Assembly: GCF_024662015.1 (NCBI RefSeq)
Contig: NZ_CP102480.1
Location: 2,390,501-2,454,500, forward strand
Reading direction: 5' to 3'
DNA length: 64,000 bases
Origin: Nisaea acidiphila
Lineage (GTDB): Bacteria; Pseudomonadota; Alphaproteobacteria; Thalassobaculales; Thalassobaculaceae
The position numbers and the translations under genes were made by a program. A model generated the notes under the pieces. The model was not told the DNA's origin, ran no database searches, and was given only the letters and a program-made list of their open reading frames with translations. The stretch's first letter is position 1. Each line of letters opens with the position of its first letter. Positions 1 through 8,670 of this stretch are shown here, piece by piece.

Positions 1-1197
1 ACTTTTCGCCTCGTCGACAGCAAGCCCGTCCAGAAAGTTCGAATTGTAGATTTTGCCAGGCCCCACATAGGCCTCCGTCCCGACCTCGAAGCTCTCCGGA
101 TCGGCATCCGGCGGCAGAACCACCGGGGTGACCGTGAGATCGTATTTGCGGGCGAAATCGAGATCGCGCTGATCGTGCGCCGGGCAGCCGAAGATGGCGC
201 CGGTGCCGTAATCCATCAGCACGAAATTCGCCACATAGACCGGCAGCTCCCAGGTGTCGTCGAACGGGTGCACGGCTTTCAATCCGGTATCGAAACCCTT
301 CTTCTCGGCCGTCTCGATCTCGGTCTCACTGGTTCCCATCCGGTTGCACTCGGCGATGAACTCGGCCAGTGCCGGATTGTTCTCGGCAACCTTGGCGGCC
401 AGTGGATGGTTCGCGGCGATGGCGCAGAACGAGGCGCCGAAGAGCGTGTCCGGACGGGTGGTGAAGACCTCGAGCTTCTCGCTGTCATCTTTGATGTCGA
501 AGAAAACGCGCGCGCCGTCCGATTTGCCGATCCAGTTGTGCTGCATCAGCGTGACCCGGTCAGGCCAGCGATCGAGCCCTTCGAGCGCATTCAGAAGATC
601 GTCGGCATATTCGGTGATCTTCAGGAACCATTGCGACAACAGCCGCTTTTCGACCGGCGCGCCGGAGCGCCAGCCCATGCCGTCGATCACCTGCTCGTTG
701 GCGAGCACCGTGTTCTCGACGGGATCCCAGTTGACCCAGCTCTCCTTCTTGTAGGCGAGGCCCGCCTTGTAGAAGTCGAGGAACATCTTCTGCTCGTGCT
801 TATAATAAGAAGGATCGCAAGTCGCGACCTCACGCCGCCAGTCATAGGACAGCCCCATGCTCTTGAGCTGGTCGCGCATGGAGGCGATGTTCTCATGCGT
901 CCATTTGGCCGGATGCACGCCGCGTTCGAACGCGGCATTCTCCGCCGGCAGTCCGAATGCGTCCCAGCCCATCGGATGCAGAACGTTGAAGCCTTTCGCT
1001 TTCTTGTAGCGCGCCACGAGGTCGCCGAGGGTGTAGTTGCGCACGTGACCCATATGGATGCGCCCCGACGGATAGGGGAACATCTCAAGCACGTAATATT
1101 TCGGCTTGTCCGGGTCTTCGCTTACTTCGAAGCAGTGCTCTTCATCCCAGATGCGCTGCCACTTCGCCTCGGTTTCGCGGAAATTGTAACGGGACAT
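1..1197 (-). CDS. leuS: leucine--tRNA ligase, N-terminal part (cut by window edge)
   Basis: Charges tRNA-Leu with leucine in the cytoplasm. About 399 codons are visible and the gene continues past the left edge. The N-terminus carries the class I signature HMGH at residues 48-51, preceded by PYPSGRI. A threonine-rich TTRPDT stretch near residue 243 belongs to the CP1 editing domain that removes mischarged amino acids. The ATG at 1197 gives the usual LeuS start MSRYNF. The DUF3576 lipoprotein gene lies upstream on the same strand with a gap of about 96 bases, so the two may be co-transcribed. Family assignment is certain; only the C-terminal half, with the KMSKS loop, is out of view. Confidence 0.97.
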   Translation of the reverse strand, partial: MSRYNFRETEAKWQRIWDEEHCFEVSEDPDKPKYYVLEMFPYPSGRIHMGHVRNYTLGDLVARYKKAKGFNVLHPMGWDAFGLPAENAAFERGVHPAKWTHENIASMRDQLKSMGLSYDWRREVATCDPSYYKHEQKMFLDFYKAGLAYKKESWVNWDPVENTVLANEQVIDGMGWRSGAPVEKRLLSQWFLKITEYADDLLNALEGLDRWPDRVTLMQHNWIGKSDGARVFFDIKDDSEKLEVFTTRPDTLFGASFCAIAANHPLAAKVAENNPALAEFIAECNRMGTSETEIETAEKKGFDTGLKAVHPFDDTWELPVYVANFVLMDYGTGAIFGCPAHDQRDLDFARKYDLTVTPVVLPPDADPESFEVGTEAYVGPGKIYNSNFLDGLAVDEAKS

Positions 1198-1293
1198 CTC
1201 TCGGCCTTGATCATTGGCGCCGGTGCGCCTGCTCGTTCTTGTAGCCCGGTTCCCCGCCGGAACCGGGCAATCTCAGTTGTCACACGGCGGCAC

Positions 1294-1824
1294 TCAGTTT
1301 CCGGTGCTGCCGATCCGGAGCTGGCGTGCGCGTGTAAGAATAGCGTCTTCGAGGTCCCGGTGGAGCTTCTCCTGCGTTCCCATATCCTGCCATTGCCCCT
1401 CGGCGCCAAGACGCTGCTTGAACACCTTTGCGCGCACACCGTCGGACCGGAGTGCGCGATCGAGAATGAAGATGTTGATCTTGAAGCGCTCGCTCGGGGT
1501 ATCCGGCGGGGAGTACCAGTCTGTGATGATTACCCCGCCGAACGGGTCCGCGGAGGCAAGCGGCATAAAGGAGATCGTGTCGAGCGAGGCGCGCCAGAGA
1601 AAGCTGTTGACCGCGATACCCGAGCCGAGCGCGGCCTGCTGCTGATCGTCATTGTCCTCGCCGAACAGGACGAACCCGTCATCGCCGAAGATCTTCTCGT
1701 CTTTCTCGTAAGTCGGTCTGCCGCCCGGACCGGACTGCGGATACTCATATTCGATATCCGCGCCCTCGCAAGCGGCGAGCGCAAACACACCGAGCAGAGC
1801 TACGAGCCGTAGCCGTCTGCCCAT
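1294..1824 (-). CDS. DUF3576 domain-containing lipoprotein
   Basis: Putative outer-membrane or periplasmic lipoprotein of unknown function, 176 residues from the chosen start. The reading frame is open to 1857, but the internal ATG at 1824 starts a clean lipoprotein signal peptide: basic MGRRLR, a hydrophobic core and a lipobox LAAC with the lipidated Cys at residue 19. The mature part begins with an acidic, glycine-rich linker and then a compact domain with FGDDGFVLFG and WYSPPDTPSERFKI, which I recognise as DUF3576. This family is found in alphaproteobacteria, and I recall it lying upstream of leuS as here. The role is unknown; a part in envelope assembly is only a guess from its location. 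Confidence 0.85.
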   Translation of the reverse strand: MGRRLRLVALLGVFALAACEGADIEYEYPQSGPGGRPTYEKDEKIFGDDGFVLFGEDNDDQQQAALGSGIAVNSFLWRASLDTISFMPLASADPFGGVIITDWYSPPDTPSERFKINIFILDRALRSDGVRAKVFKQRLGAEGQWQDMGTQEKLHRDLEDAILTRARQLRIGSTGN

Positions 1825-1857
1825 CACGGAAAATGCCGGAACCCTCAAATCAGCCAA

Positions 1858-2161
1858 GATTTGTACTCGCCTTTATCATACGGTCGAGACGCCTTTTACC
1901 GTTTCTGCTGCCTGTGAACAACTTGCCATATGGTGCATCCGCCCCTGACCGCAAGAAACCGGATAAATCCGTTGTCTGGCACGGGTTTGTGGCATTTTCG
2001 CCACATTGAGACAGATTTGCATAAATGCCCGGCGTGTCTTTCTTGACGGTCATTGGGCGACAGAATAGTGATGCTGTGACGTCAGGTTAGGGGGTTAAGC
2101 AGATTATCTGCATTCATCTGACCGCGTTACTTCAACCGATGACTCTCGGGAGTAGGGGAAA
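1858..2161 (+). promoter_or_regulatory. porin upstream region with a 13-bp inverted repeat
   Basis: About 300 bases between the divergent lipoprotein and porin genes, with no credible gene. A TTGACG hexamer at 2043-2048 could be a -35 element, but the A/T-rich bases that follow (AATAGT at 2064-2069) match a -10 box poorly. A perfect inverted repeat GCAGAT-T-ATCTGC lies at 2099-2111, about 50 bases before the start codon, and may bind a regulator. A short ACTC/GAGT hairpin at 2142-2153 sits just before the AGGGG ribosome binding site (2154-2158) and could modulate translation. Promoter assignment is tentative. Confidence 0.4.
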
Positions 2162-3268
2162 ATGAAAAAGGTTCTTCTCGGAACGACCGCGATTGTTGCC
2201 GCTGGCATGATCGCTTCGCCGTCCGCGGACGCTGCTGAAAAGCTCAAAGTGTCCATCGGCGGTTACATGGAACAGTGGTTCGGTTACGTCTCTCAGGACG
2301 AGCAGGACAGCAACACCGCTGACTACAGCGGCTTCGACGTCAAGTCCGACGCCGAACTGCACGCCAAAGGCATGACCACCCTGGACAACGGCATCTCTGT
2401 CGGCATCAACGTCCAGCTGGAAGCCAACAGCAACACCAGCGACCAGATCGACGAATCGTACATGATCATCAAAGGCAACTTTGGTGAAATCAACATCGGT
2501 TCCGAGAACTCCTCGCTGTACAAGATGAACTATGCTCCGGCTGAGTATGGTATCGGCATCAACTCCGGCGACCAGTCTTCCTGGGTCACCAAGCCGTCCA
2601 ACATCTCCGGCTCGTTCTTCCGCAGCCCGTTCGGCTCCACCAACGTCGAGCCGGCCCGGACCAACGACTCCGAAAAGCTGACCTACTACACGCCGCGTAT
2701 CGAAGGCTTCCAGCTTGGTGTGTCCTACATCCCGACCACCAGCCAGGACAGCAACGCGCAGCCGGATCGTAACTCCGACATCACCGACGGTTACACCATC
2801 GGCGCCAACTTCAAGCGCGACTTCGGTGGCTTCGACCTCGGCATCTCCGGCGGTTACGGCACCTTCACCGATGGCCCGTCCGGTCAGGACGATCCGTCGG
2901 CTTGGTCCGCTGGCCTGACCGTTGGCTTCGGTGGCTTCTCCCTCGGCGCTTCCTACGCCGGTTCTGAAGGCACCACCGACGCCGACGAAAACGAAGGCTT
3001 CAACATCGGTGCTGCTTACGCGAGCGGCCCGTGGGGCGTCAGCCTCGGCTACTTCCATGGCGAGCGTGACGGTTCCACCACTGCTGGTGTGACCTCCGGC
3101 CAGGCCGACCACGACACCTTCGCTCTGTCCGGCAAGTACGCGCTGGGCCCGGGCGTCACCGCCGCCGGTACCCTCGGTTACACCGAGTACGAAACCGACG
3201 ACACCGGTGTTGCCGACAACTCCACCGACGGCACCTACTTCGTCGTTGGTCTGAAGCTGTCCTTCTAA
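2162..3268 (+). CDS. outer-membrane porin
   Basis: A 368-residue general-diffusion porin of the gram-negative Porin_4 type, forming a beta-barrel channel in the outer membrane. It starts with a typical signal peptide (MKKVLLGTTAIVAAGMIA, cleaved near SADA-AEK) and then shows alternating beta-strand patterns such as KVSIGGYMEQWFGYV. It is rich in Gly, Asp, Ser and Thr and ends in aromatic YFVVGLKLSF, the C-terminal Phe strand recognised by the BAM machinery. The coding sequence uses a narrow set of preferred codons, which suggests high expression. A strong terminator follows directly, so it is probably monocistronic. Substrate specificity cannot be read from the sequence. Confidence 0.93.
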   Translation: MKKVLLGTTAIVAAGMIASPSADAAEKLKVSIGGYMEQWFGYVSQDEQDSNTADYSGFDVKSDAELHAKGMTTLDNGISVGINVQLEANSNTSDQIDESYMIIKGNFGEINIGSENSSLYKMNYAPAEYGIGINSGDQSSWVTKPSNISGSFFRSPFGSTNVEPARTNDSEKLTYYTPRIEGFQLGVSYIPTTSQDSNAQPDRNSDITDGYTIGANFKRDFGGFDLGISGGYGTFTDGPSGQDDPSAWSAGLTVGFGGFSLGASYAGSEGTTDADENEGFNIGAAYASGPWGVSLGYFHGERDGSTTAGVTSGQADHDTFALSGKYALGPGVTAAGTLGYTEYETDDTGVADNSTDGTYFVVGLKLSF

Positions 3269-3296
3269 TCCGGCTTCGGATAGAGACTTTCGGAAA

Positions 3297-3321
3297 GGGG
3301 CCGCCTCGCGCGGCCCCTTTT
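3297..3321 (+). terminator. rho-independent terminator of the porin gene
   Basis: Perfect 8-bp GC stem GGGGCCGC / GCGGCCCC with a CTCGC loop (3297-3317) followed by TTTT. It lies about 30 bases after the porin stop codon. Confidence 0.9.
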
Positions 3322-3419
3322 CATTTGGCGCGAAGAAACGAATTACCGCGCGCCCCTATGGAACTCACCGCACCCCTGATATACACATCCCGTCGGGACC
3401 GAATTCAGGGGACACAGCC

Positions 3420-4607
3420 GTGCAGTTCGAGAATTTCTTCAAGAAAATCACGCGCGACCAGTTCTTGAGTGATTACTGGGACAAGGCCTTTTATTTCGAG
3501 GAAGGTGCCTTCGATCCGGTCGATGCGCTCTTCAGTTGGGATCAGATGAACGATCTGATCAACCGGTCGAAGCTCTGGAATGCGAATTTCATGGAAATGG
3601 CGGTCGACGGCAATGTCTTGCCGTCCGAGCAATATTGCCGTCCCGGCCGCGACCGGCGCGGGGCGAACCTGCCGGTTCCGGATCCCGAGCGCGTCCGTTT
3701 CCTGATGTCGAAGGGCGCGAGCCTCGTGCTCGATTTCATCGAAGGCATCCATCCCTCGGTGCAGGATGCGACCCGGTTCATCGAGCGCCTGACGGGTACC
3801 CACGCTTCCTGCAATGCCTATTGTTCCTGGAAGAGCGTCCAGGCCTATCATTCGCATTTCGACACCATGTGCGTTTTCGCCATTCAGATCGAGGGCGAGA
3901 AGACTTGGAATATCTACCAGGGGCGCGTGAACGAGGCGATCGACGTCCCGCGCGTGCGGCCGGGCGATTTCTCGCGCGAACAGCATGACCAGCAAAAAGG
4001 TCCGATCCTGAAGCAGATCGTGATGCGGCCGGGCGACGTCCTCTATCTCCCGCGCGGCCAGTATCATGACGCGATGACGACGGACACCGCCTCGCTGCAT
4101 CTCTCCTTCGGGGCGACCTATGTGGACGGTCATGCCTCGCTGAACATGCTGATGCCGTTCCTGCACCAGGACGAATTCTGCCGGAAACGAATCCCACATT
4201 TTGACGATGGTCAGGAGCTGGAGACTTATATCACGGAGCTCGGCCAAAATGTTGCGGAACATATGGCTCGTCCTGAGTTCCATCAGCAGATCCGCGGCTA
4301 TCTGATGTCCCAGGTTGCGGACAAGGTGGTGCGGCACACTCTGCCGGACCGCACGCCGGACATCTATTTCATGGTCACGCGCCGACCGGTGAAGCTTACC
4401 CGCCGGGGACCGGCTGCGAGCCTCAGCGGCGAGGGCTTCAGCCTCGATATCGCAAAGGAAGATTATCCCGTCGTCGAGCACATTGTCGGCAGCGAGGAGA
4501 TCTGGCTCTCGGATCTGCGCGCCGCATTTCCGGACAGAGTCCCTCAATTCGAGGCGTTGCTCGGCGCCCTGGTTCAGAACGGCGTGATCTGGCGCTTGCG
4601 CGGATGA
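3420..4607 (+). CDS. JmjC/cupin-4 2-oxoglutarate-dependent oxygenase
   Basis: Probable Fe(II)/2-oxoglutarate oxygenase of the JmjC ribosomal-oxygenase-like (YcfD/cupin_4) group; family members hydroxylate protein side chains. The 395-residue protein has the iron triad: H146-x-D148 in YHSHFD and the distal H216 in RGQYHD. A double-stranded beta-helix core covers roughly residues 90-235, and the C-terminal 150 residues resemble the dimerisation and winged-helix parts of that family. The start is GTG at 3420, behind an AGGGGAC ribosome binding site. It is first in a tight run with two sulfotransferases (gaps of 19 and 17 bases), which suggests hydroxylation and sulfation of a shared substrate. 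The substrate is not deducible. Confidence 0.85.
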   Translation: MQFENFFKKITRDQFLSDYWDKAFYFEEGAFDPVDALFSWDQMNDLINRSKLWNANFMEMAVDGNVLPSEQYCRPGRDRRGANLPVPDPERVRFLMSKGASLVLDFIEGIHPSVQDATRFIERLTGTHASCNAYCSWKSVQAYHSHFDTMCVFAIQIEGEKTWNIYQGRVNEAIDVPRVRPGDFSREQHDQQKGPILKQIVMRPGDVLYLPRGQYHDAMTTDTASLHLSFGATYVDGHASLNMLMPFLHQDEFCRKRIPHFDDGQELETYITELGQNVAEHMARPEFHQQIRGYLMSQVADKVVRHTLPDRTPDIYFMVTRRPVKLTRRGPAASLSGEGFSLDIAKEDYPVVEHIVGSEEIWLSDLRAAFPDRVPQFEALLGALVQNGVIWRLRG

Positions 4608-4626
4608 GCGGGCCCGGTACCACGAC

Positions 4627-5472
4627 ATGAGCGGTATTCTCTGGCTCGCCTCCTTCCCGAAGTCGGGGAATACCTGGCTTCGCATCTTCATCGAGAACCT
4701 GTTCCGCAACAGTGTGGAGCCGGTCTCGATCAACGATCTCGGAGTCGTCCGCTACGGCGATATGATGGGCCCGCTCTACGAGCAGCTTGCCGGTAAGCCG
4801 CTCGACCAGTTGAACGACGCGGAAATTCATGCGCTCCGGGGGCCGTTACAGAAGTCCTGGGCATCGCAGCCGGAAACCGCGATCGCGAAGACTCACAACG
4901 CTCTGATGCTGCATGAGGGTGCGCCGCTCATTCACCTGGAACATACTGCGGGCGCAGTCTATGTGGTGCGCAACGTCTATGACGTAACGGTTTCTTATGC
5001 CGATCATTACCGGCTCGGCCTCGACGACGCGGTGGAGGCGATGACCTCCGATCTCCAGACCACGAAAACCAGCAAGGCCGCCGTGTTCCAGATTCTTGGA
5101 ACCTGGACCGACCATTACCGAAGCTGGCATGCCGTGGAGAATTTCGAGCCGCTCACGCTGAAATACGAGAGCATGGCGAGAAGTCCGGTCAAGGCGTTCG
5201 GATCCTTCATGCGCTATCTCGGCGTGCCGAAGGATCCGGAGCGACTGAAACGGGCGATCCGCAACAGTAGTTTCTCCGTGGTCGCCGGGCAGGAGAAGAA
5301 GACCGGTTTTCGCGAGCGGGTCCATCAGTCGCAGAAATTCTTCCGTACCGGAGGGGTCGGCGGTTATCGCCGGGTCCTGAGCGAGGACCATGTGAAGCGG
5401 CTGACCGAGCGCCACTACGACCTCCTGCTGGAACTCGGATATATTTCCAAGTCCGGCACACCTAGGATCTGA
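4627..5472 (+). CDS. sulfotransferase domain protein
   Basis: Cytosolic-type sulfotransferase, 281 residues, predicted to transfer sulfate from PAPS to a hydroxyl or amine. The 5'-phosphosulfate-binding loop is SFPKSGNTW at residues 9-17, close to the N-terminus as is usual. The 3'-phosphate-binding region is seen around VVRNVYDVTVSYADHY, and a C-terminal GGVGGYRRVLS matches the RKGxxGDW-type loop only loosely. No signal peptide is visible. It is the second gene of the oxygenase-sulfotransferase run and is followed 17 bases later by a TPR-sulfotransferase. The acceptor is unknown. Family membership is firm; the biological role is not. Confidence 0.88.
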   Translation: MSGILWLASFPKSGNTWLRIFIENLFRNSVEPVSINDLGVVRYGDMMGPLYEQLAGKPLDQLNDAEIHALRGPLQKSWASQPETAIAKTHNALMLHEGAPLIHLEHTAGAVYVVRNVYDVTVSYADHYRLGLDDAVEAMTSDLQTTKTSKAAVFQILGTWTDHYRSWHAVENFEPLTLKYESMARSPVKAFGSFMRYLGVPKDPERLKRAIRNSSFSVVAGQEKKTGFRERVHQSQKFFRTGGVGGYRRVLSEDHVKRLTERHYDLLLELGYISKSGTPRI

Positions 5473-5489
5473 GGCCCTGAACCGACGCC

Positions 5490-7400
5490 ATGAGCGATCC
5501 CTCGTCCGATTTCGATCCCGTTCGCCGGCTCGCCGCCGCCGGGCGCTGGCGTGAAGCGCGTGAGCGCTATCAGCGGATCCTGAAGAAGGCGGGACGTGAC
5601 TGGCGGCCTTATTATCTGGCCGGCATGCTCGAGGCGTCCGGCGGCGATTTCGACCGGGCGGAACGTGCGCTGACCAAGGCCAGCGCGCTTGCGCCAGAGG
5701 AGCCACAGGTCGCTATCAATTTCGCTCAGGTCCTGATGCATCGCGGAGAGACAGGCCGGGCCCTTGAACTGCTGGATCCCTTCGGGCGCCGGCTGCGCGC
5801 GAGTCCGCCGGTTCAAAAGCTCTACGGAACGCTTCTTCTCGAAGCCGGCCGCGAGCCGGAAGCAAAAGAGGCGCTGGAGACCGCCCTTGCCGGGGGAGAC
5901 GATCCGGCGGTTCTGAACAATCTGGCCTTGATCGCGCGGGCCGGAGGCGATCTGCACCGTGCGGCAACATTGCTGGAGCGGGCGCTTGGAAAGGACGAGG
6001 GGTTTGAAGTCCGCAACAACCTCGCGGCCGTCTATGTCGCGCTCGGCAGGTTCGATTCCGCGCGCGCGCTGTTTGACGCGATCCGGGCAATGGCCGGACT
6101 CGATCCCAGGGCGCATCGGGCGCTCGCAACCTATCTTCGGGATACCGGGCAGCTGACGGACGCCGTGACGGCGGCGCGACGGGCGGTCGCCGCCGATCCG
6201 TCTGCGGCCTCTTCCTATGCGATGCTCGCCGAACTCGAGGATCGGAAATCGTCACTCGACGAGGCGCTTCTGGTGTCCCGACGCGGCCTGAAGCTGTCGC
6301 CGTCCGATCAGCATCTGACGGCACTGTCGGGACGTTCGCTGCGTCGCCTGAAACGCGCGGACGAGGCAAGGCAGTTGCTGGAGCCGGCGGCGAAATCTGC
6401 AACGCCGGGACCCGATACCCATCGCCTCGGCTTCGAACTGGCACAGAGCCTGGATGCACTCGGCGACTATGACGGCGCCTTTTCGTGGTTCGAGAAGGCG
6501 AACCGCGTGCAGCTGGAGCAGGCGAGGGGCGCCCTTGCCGATCCGGCGAAAGCCTTCGCGGAAGTGGCCGCGCTTACGGTCGCATTCGAGAGCGCTCCCA
6601 CCTGGTCCGGAGCGACGCCGGAAGAGACCGACAGCGAGACGGATCCGGTGTTTCTGGTCGGCTTCCCGCGCTCGGGTACTACCTTGCTCGACCAGGTCCT
6701 GGATGCTCATCCCCGGGTCCAGGTGCTGGAGGAGCGGCCGCTGATCACGGGGCTTGCCGCCAATCTCGGTGCGGATGGCGGTCTTTATCCAGGAGCGCTC
6801 GAAACGTTGTCCGAGGACCGGCGGAAGGAGCTGCGGGAAGGTTACTTTGCCGCCCGTAACAGGTTCCTCAAACCTGCCGACGGCGCCATTTTCGTCGACA
6901 AGATGCCTCTGAACATCGTCCATGCCGGGCTCATCCTGCACATCTTCCCGAAGGCTCGATTCATTCTCGCGTTGCGTCATCCCTGCGACGTGTGCCTGAG
7001 TTGCCTGATGCAGAGCTTCGCGCTCAATCACTCGATGGCAGTATTCTGTTCGCTTGAGGATACGGCCCGCTTCTACCGCGGGGTCTTCGCGCTCTGGCAG
7101 CTTTATCGGACGCACTTGAACCCGCCGGTGGTCACGGTGAAATATGAGGACATGACGCGGGACCTGCAGGGCGCCGCCGGACCCGTGCTCGAGTTTCTCG
7201 GCCTGGACTGGGATGACAGACTGGCCGAGTTCCACATACATGCCCGCTCGCGGGGGCATATCGCGACACCGAGTTATGCCCAGGTGACGCAACCGCTCTA
7301 CAATCATGCGGTCGCCCGCTGGAAACGTTACGGAACCGTGATGACAGAATTAGCCGCAACCCTGGAGCCTGAAATTGACCGGCTCGGCTATGGAGAGTGA
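5490..7400 (+). CDS. TPR-repeat sulfotransferase
   Basis: A 636-residue fusion of tetratricopeptide repeats (about residues 1-350) with a C-terminal sulfotransferase domain. The PAPS-binding loop VGFPRSGTTLLDQ sits near residues 389-401, followed by a VLEERPLI helix, a KARFILALRHPCDVCLS core and a TVKYEDMT strand. This architecture occurs in bacterial relatives of protein-tyrosine sulfotransferases such as RaxST, where TPRs bind the protein acceptor; that substrate class is an inference. It is third in the run after the JmjC oxygenase and the small sulfotransferase. Its end overlaps the possible early starts of yggS, so all four genes may be co-transcribed. Confidence 0.9.
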   Translation: MSDPSSDFDPVRRLAAAGRWREARERYQRILKKAGRDWRPYYLAGMLEASGGDFDRAERALTKASALAPEEPQVAINFAQVLMHRGETGRALELLDPFGRRLRASPPVQKLYGTLLLEAGREPEAKEALETALAGGDDPAVLNNLALIARAGGDLHRAATLLERALGKDEGFEVRNNLAAVYVALGRFDSARALFDAIRAMAGLDPRAHRALATYLRDTGQLTDAVTAARRAVAADPSAASSYAMLAELEDRKSSLDEALLVSRRGLKLSPSDQHLTALSGRSLRRLKRADEARQLLEPAAKSATPGPDTHRLGFELAQSLDALGDYDGAFSWFEKANRVQLEQARGALADPAKAFAEVAALTVAFESAPTWSGATPEETDSETDPVFLVGFPRSGTTLLDQVLDAHPRVQVLEERPLITGLAANLGADGGLYPGALETLSEDRRKELREGYFAARNRFLKPADGAIFVDKMPLNIVHAGLILHIFPKARFILALRHPCDVCLSCLMQSFALNHSMAVFCSLEDTARFYRGVFALWQLYRTHLNPPVVTVKYEDMTRDLQGAAGPVLEFLGLDWDDRLAEFHIHARSRGHIATPSYAQVTQPLYNHAVARWKRYGTVMTELAATLEPEIDRLGYGE

Positions 7401-7404
7401 CAGG

Positions 7405-8106
7405 ATGGATCAGGCACCCAACGAGGTTGCGGTAGACATTGCGGCGAACCTGCAGACCGTGAGGGATCAGATAGCGGCTGCGGCGAAAACCGCCGGGCGC
7501 GCGCCGGACGAAGTCACGCTTGTCGCGGTCGGCAAGGTCCAGCCGGTCGAGCGGGTGGAGGCGGCGCTTGCTGCGGGCCAGCGGATCTTCGGTGAAAACC
7601 GGGTACAGGAAGCGCAAGGCAAATGGCCCGCGCTGAAGGAACGATTTCCCGACGTTACGCTTCATCTGATCGGGCCGCTTCAAACCAACAAGGCGGCGGA
7701 TGCGATAGCGCTGTTCGATGTCATCGAGACCGTGGACCGCCCGAAACTGGCCCGTGTCCTGGCGGCGGAAATGACAAAGCAGGGCCGCGCGCTGGAATGC
7801 TTCATTCAGGTCAATACTGGCGAAGAGGAGCAGAAGGCCGGCGTGCTTCCCGCTGAAGCGGATGCGTTCATCGCGACTTGCCGGGATGAGCACGGCCTCA
7901 ATGTGACCGGGCTGATGTGCATTCCCCCGGCGGACGAGGAGCCGGCGCTGCATTTCGCGCTGCTGCGGGAGATTGCCCGACAGCACGGGCTCGAAAAGCT
8001 CAGCATGGGAATGAGCGGCGATTACGAGACTGCCATCGAGTTCGGCGCCACCCATGTCCGGGTCGGCACGGCCATATTCGGGCAGCGTCAGAAACCCGCG
8101 GGATAG
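7405..8106 (+). CDS. yggS: YggS-family PLP homeostasis protein
   Basis: Pyridoxal-phosphate-binding protein of the YggS/PROSC family, which maintains vitamin B6 and amino-acid homeostasis; no enzymatic activity is established for the family. The PLP lysine is expected in LVAVGKVQP, followed by the typical FGENRVQE and HLIGPLQTNK motifs and a C-terminal LSMGMSGDYETAIEFGATHVRVGTAIFG. The frame is open from TTG 7375, but ATG 7405 has a GGAGAG ribosome binding site (7392-7397) at good spacing and starts just after the upstream stop, so I chose it. It may be read with the sulfotransferase run or simply lie downstream of it. Confidence 0.93.
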   Translation: MDQAPNEVAVDIAANLQTVRDQIAAAAKTAGRAPDEVTLVAVGKVQPVERVEAALAAGQRIFGENRVQEAQGKWPALKERFPDVTLHLIGPLQTNKAADAIALFDVIETVDRPKLARVLAAEMTKQGRALECFIQVNTGEEEQKAGVLPAEADAFIATCRDEHGLNVTGLMCIPPADEEPALHFALLREIARQHGLEKLSMGMSGDYETAIEFGATHVRVGTAIFGQRQKPAG

Positions 8107-8634
8107 CTAGCCGGTTGCGAGGTGGGCCGGCACGACGATTGCGCCCGTGCCGCCGCATTGCCTTAGGATATCGAGGAGGTCCGGCAGGGCGAGGGCGATG
8201 CAGCCCTCAGTTCCGGAAAAATCGGGACGCGCGACATGCATGAAGATGGCGCTGCCCCGGCCCGGGACCGGCGGATCGTCATTATATCCGAGTTCCACCA
8301 CCACATCGTAGACCGCATCCTCGCGCATGAGCCGCTCGTGGGAATGCGCGTAAGGCAGGGCGACGAGGCGATTGTAGTTCTCAGGATCTGCCGGATCGTC
8401 GCTCCAGCCGTGCGTCTCCCGGATGGCAATCGGGTCCGGACATCCCGCCGGCGGCTGCATGCGGTCTGCGCGAAAGAAGATCCGCTGTAGTGGAAACCGG
8501 CCGACCGGTGTGGCGCCGTCGCCTTCCTGCTTTTTCGTGCGGATGCCGCCCTTGCCGGTGGCGCAGCGTAACCGTCTTCCCTCAATCTCAAGTGCATAAG
8601 TCCCGCCGTCACAGGCCCTGAGAACGAGGTCCAC
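8107..8634 (-). CDS. L,D-transpeptidase (YkuD) family protein without signal peptide
   Basis: A 175-residue protein made almost entirely of a YkuD-type L,D-transpeptidase domain. The catalytic region shows H133 (SAIFMHVARP) and the nucleophile C145 in SGTEGCIAL, matching the HX(11-17)(S/T)xGC pattern. Family members form 3-3 peptidoglycan cross-links or attach proteins to the wall. No signal peptide is present at the ATG or in any upstream extension I can see, so export or a cytoplasmic role is an open question. It is convergent with yggS, with adjoining stop codons. Annotation as a transpeptidase-fold protein is firm; the in vivo reaction is inferred. Confidence 0.88.
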   Translation of the reverse strand: MDLVLRACDGGTYALEIEGRRLRCATGKGGIRTKKQEGDGATPVGRFPLQRIFFRADRMQPPAGCPDPIAIRETHGWSDDPADPENYNRLVALPYAHSHERLMREDAVYDVVVELGYNDDPPVPGRGSAIFMHVARPDFSGTEGCIALALPDLLDILRQCGGTGAIVVPAHLATG

Positions 8635-8670
8635 CGAGTTTCTCCATCATCGGGAAGGGCCGATGCGGCG

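Noticed and set aside
1850-2053. A 67-codon minus-strand frame in the porin upstream region
   Set aside because: No ribosome binding site, no recognisable protein and it occupies a promoter region.
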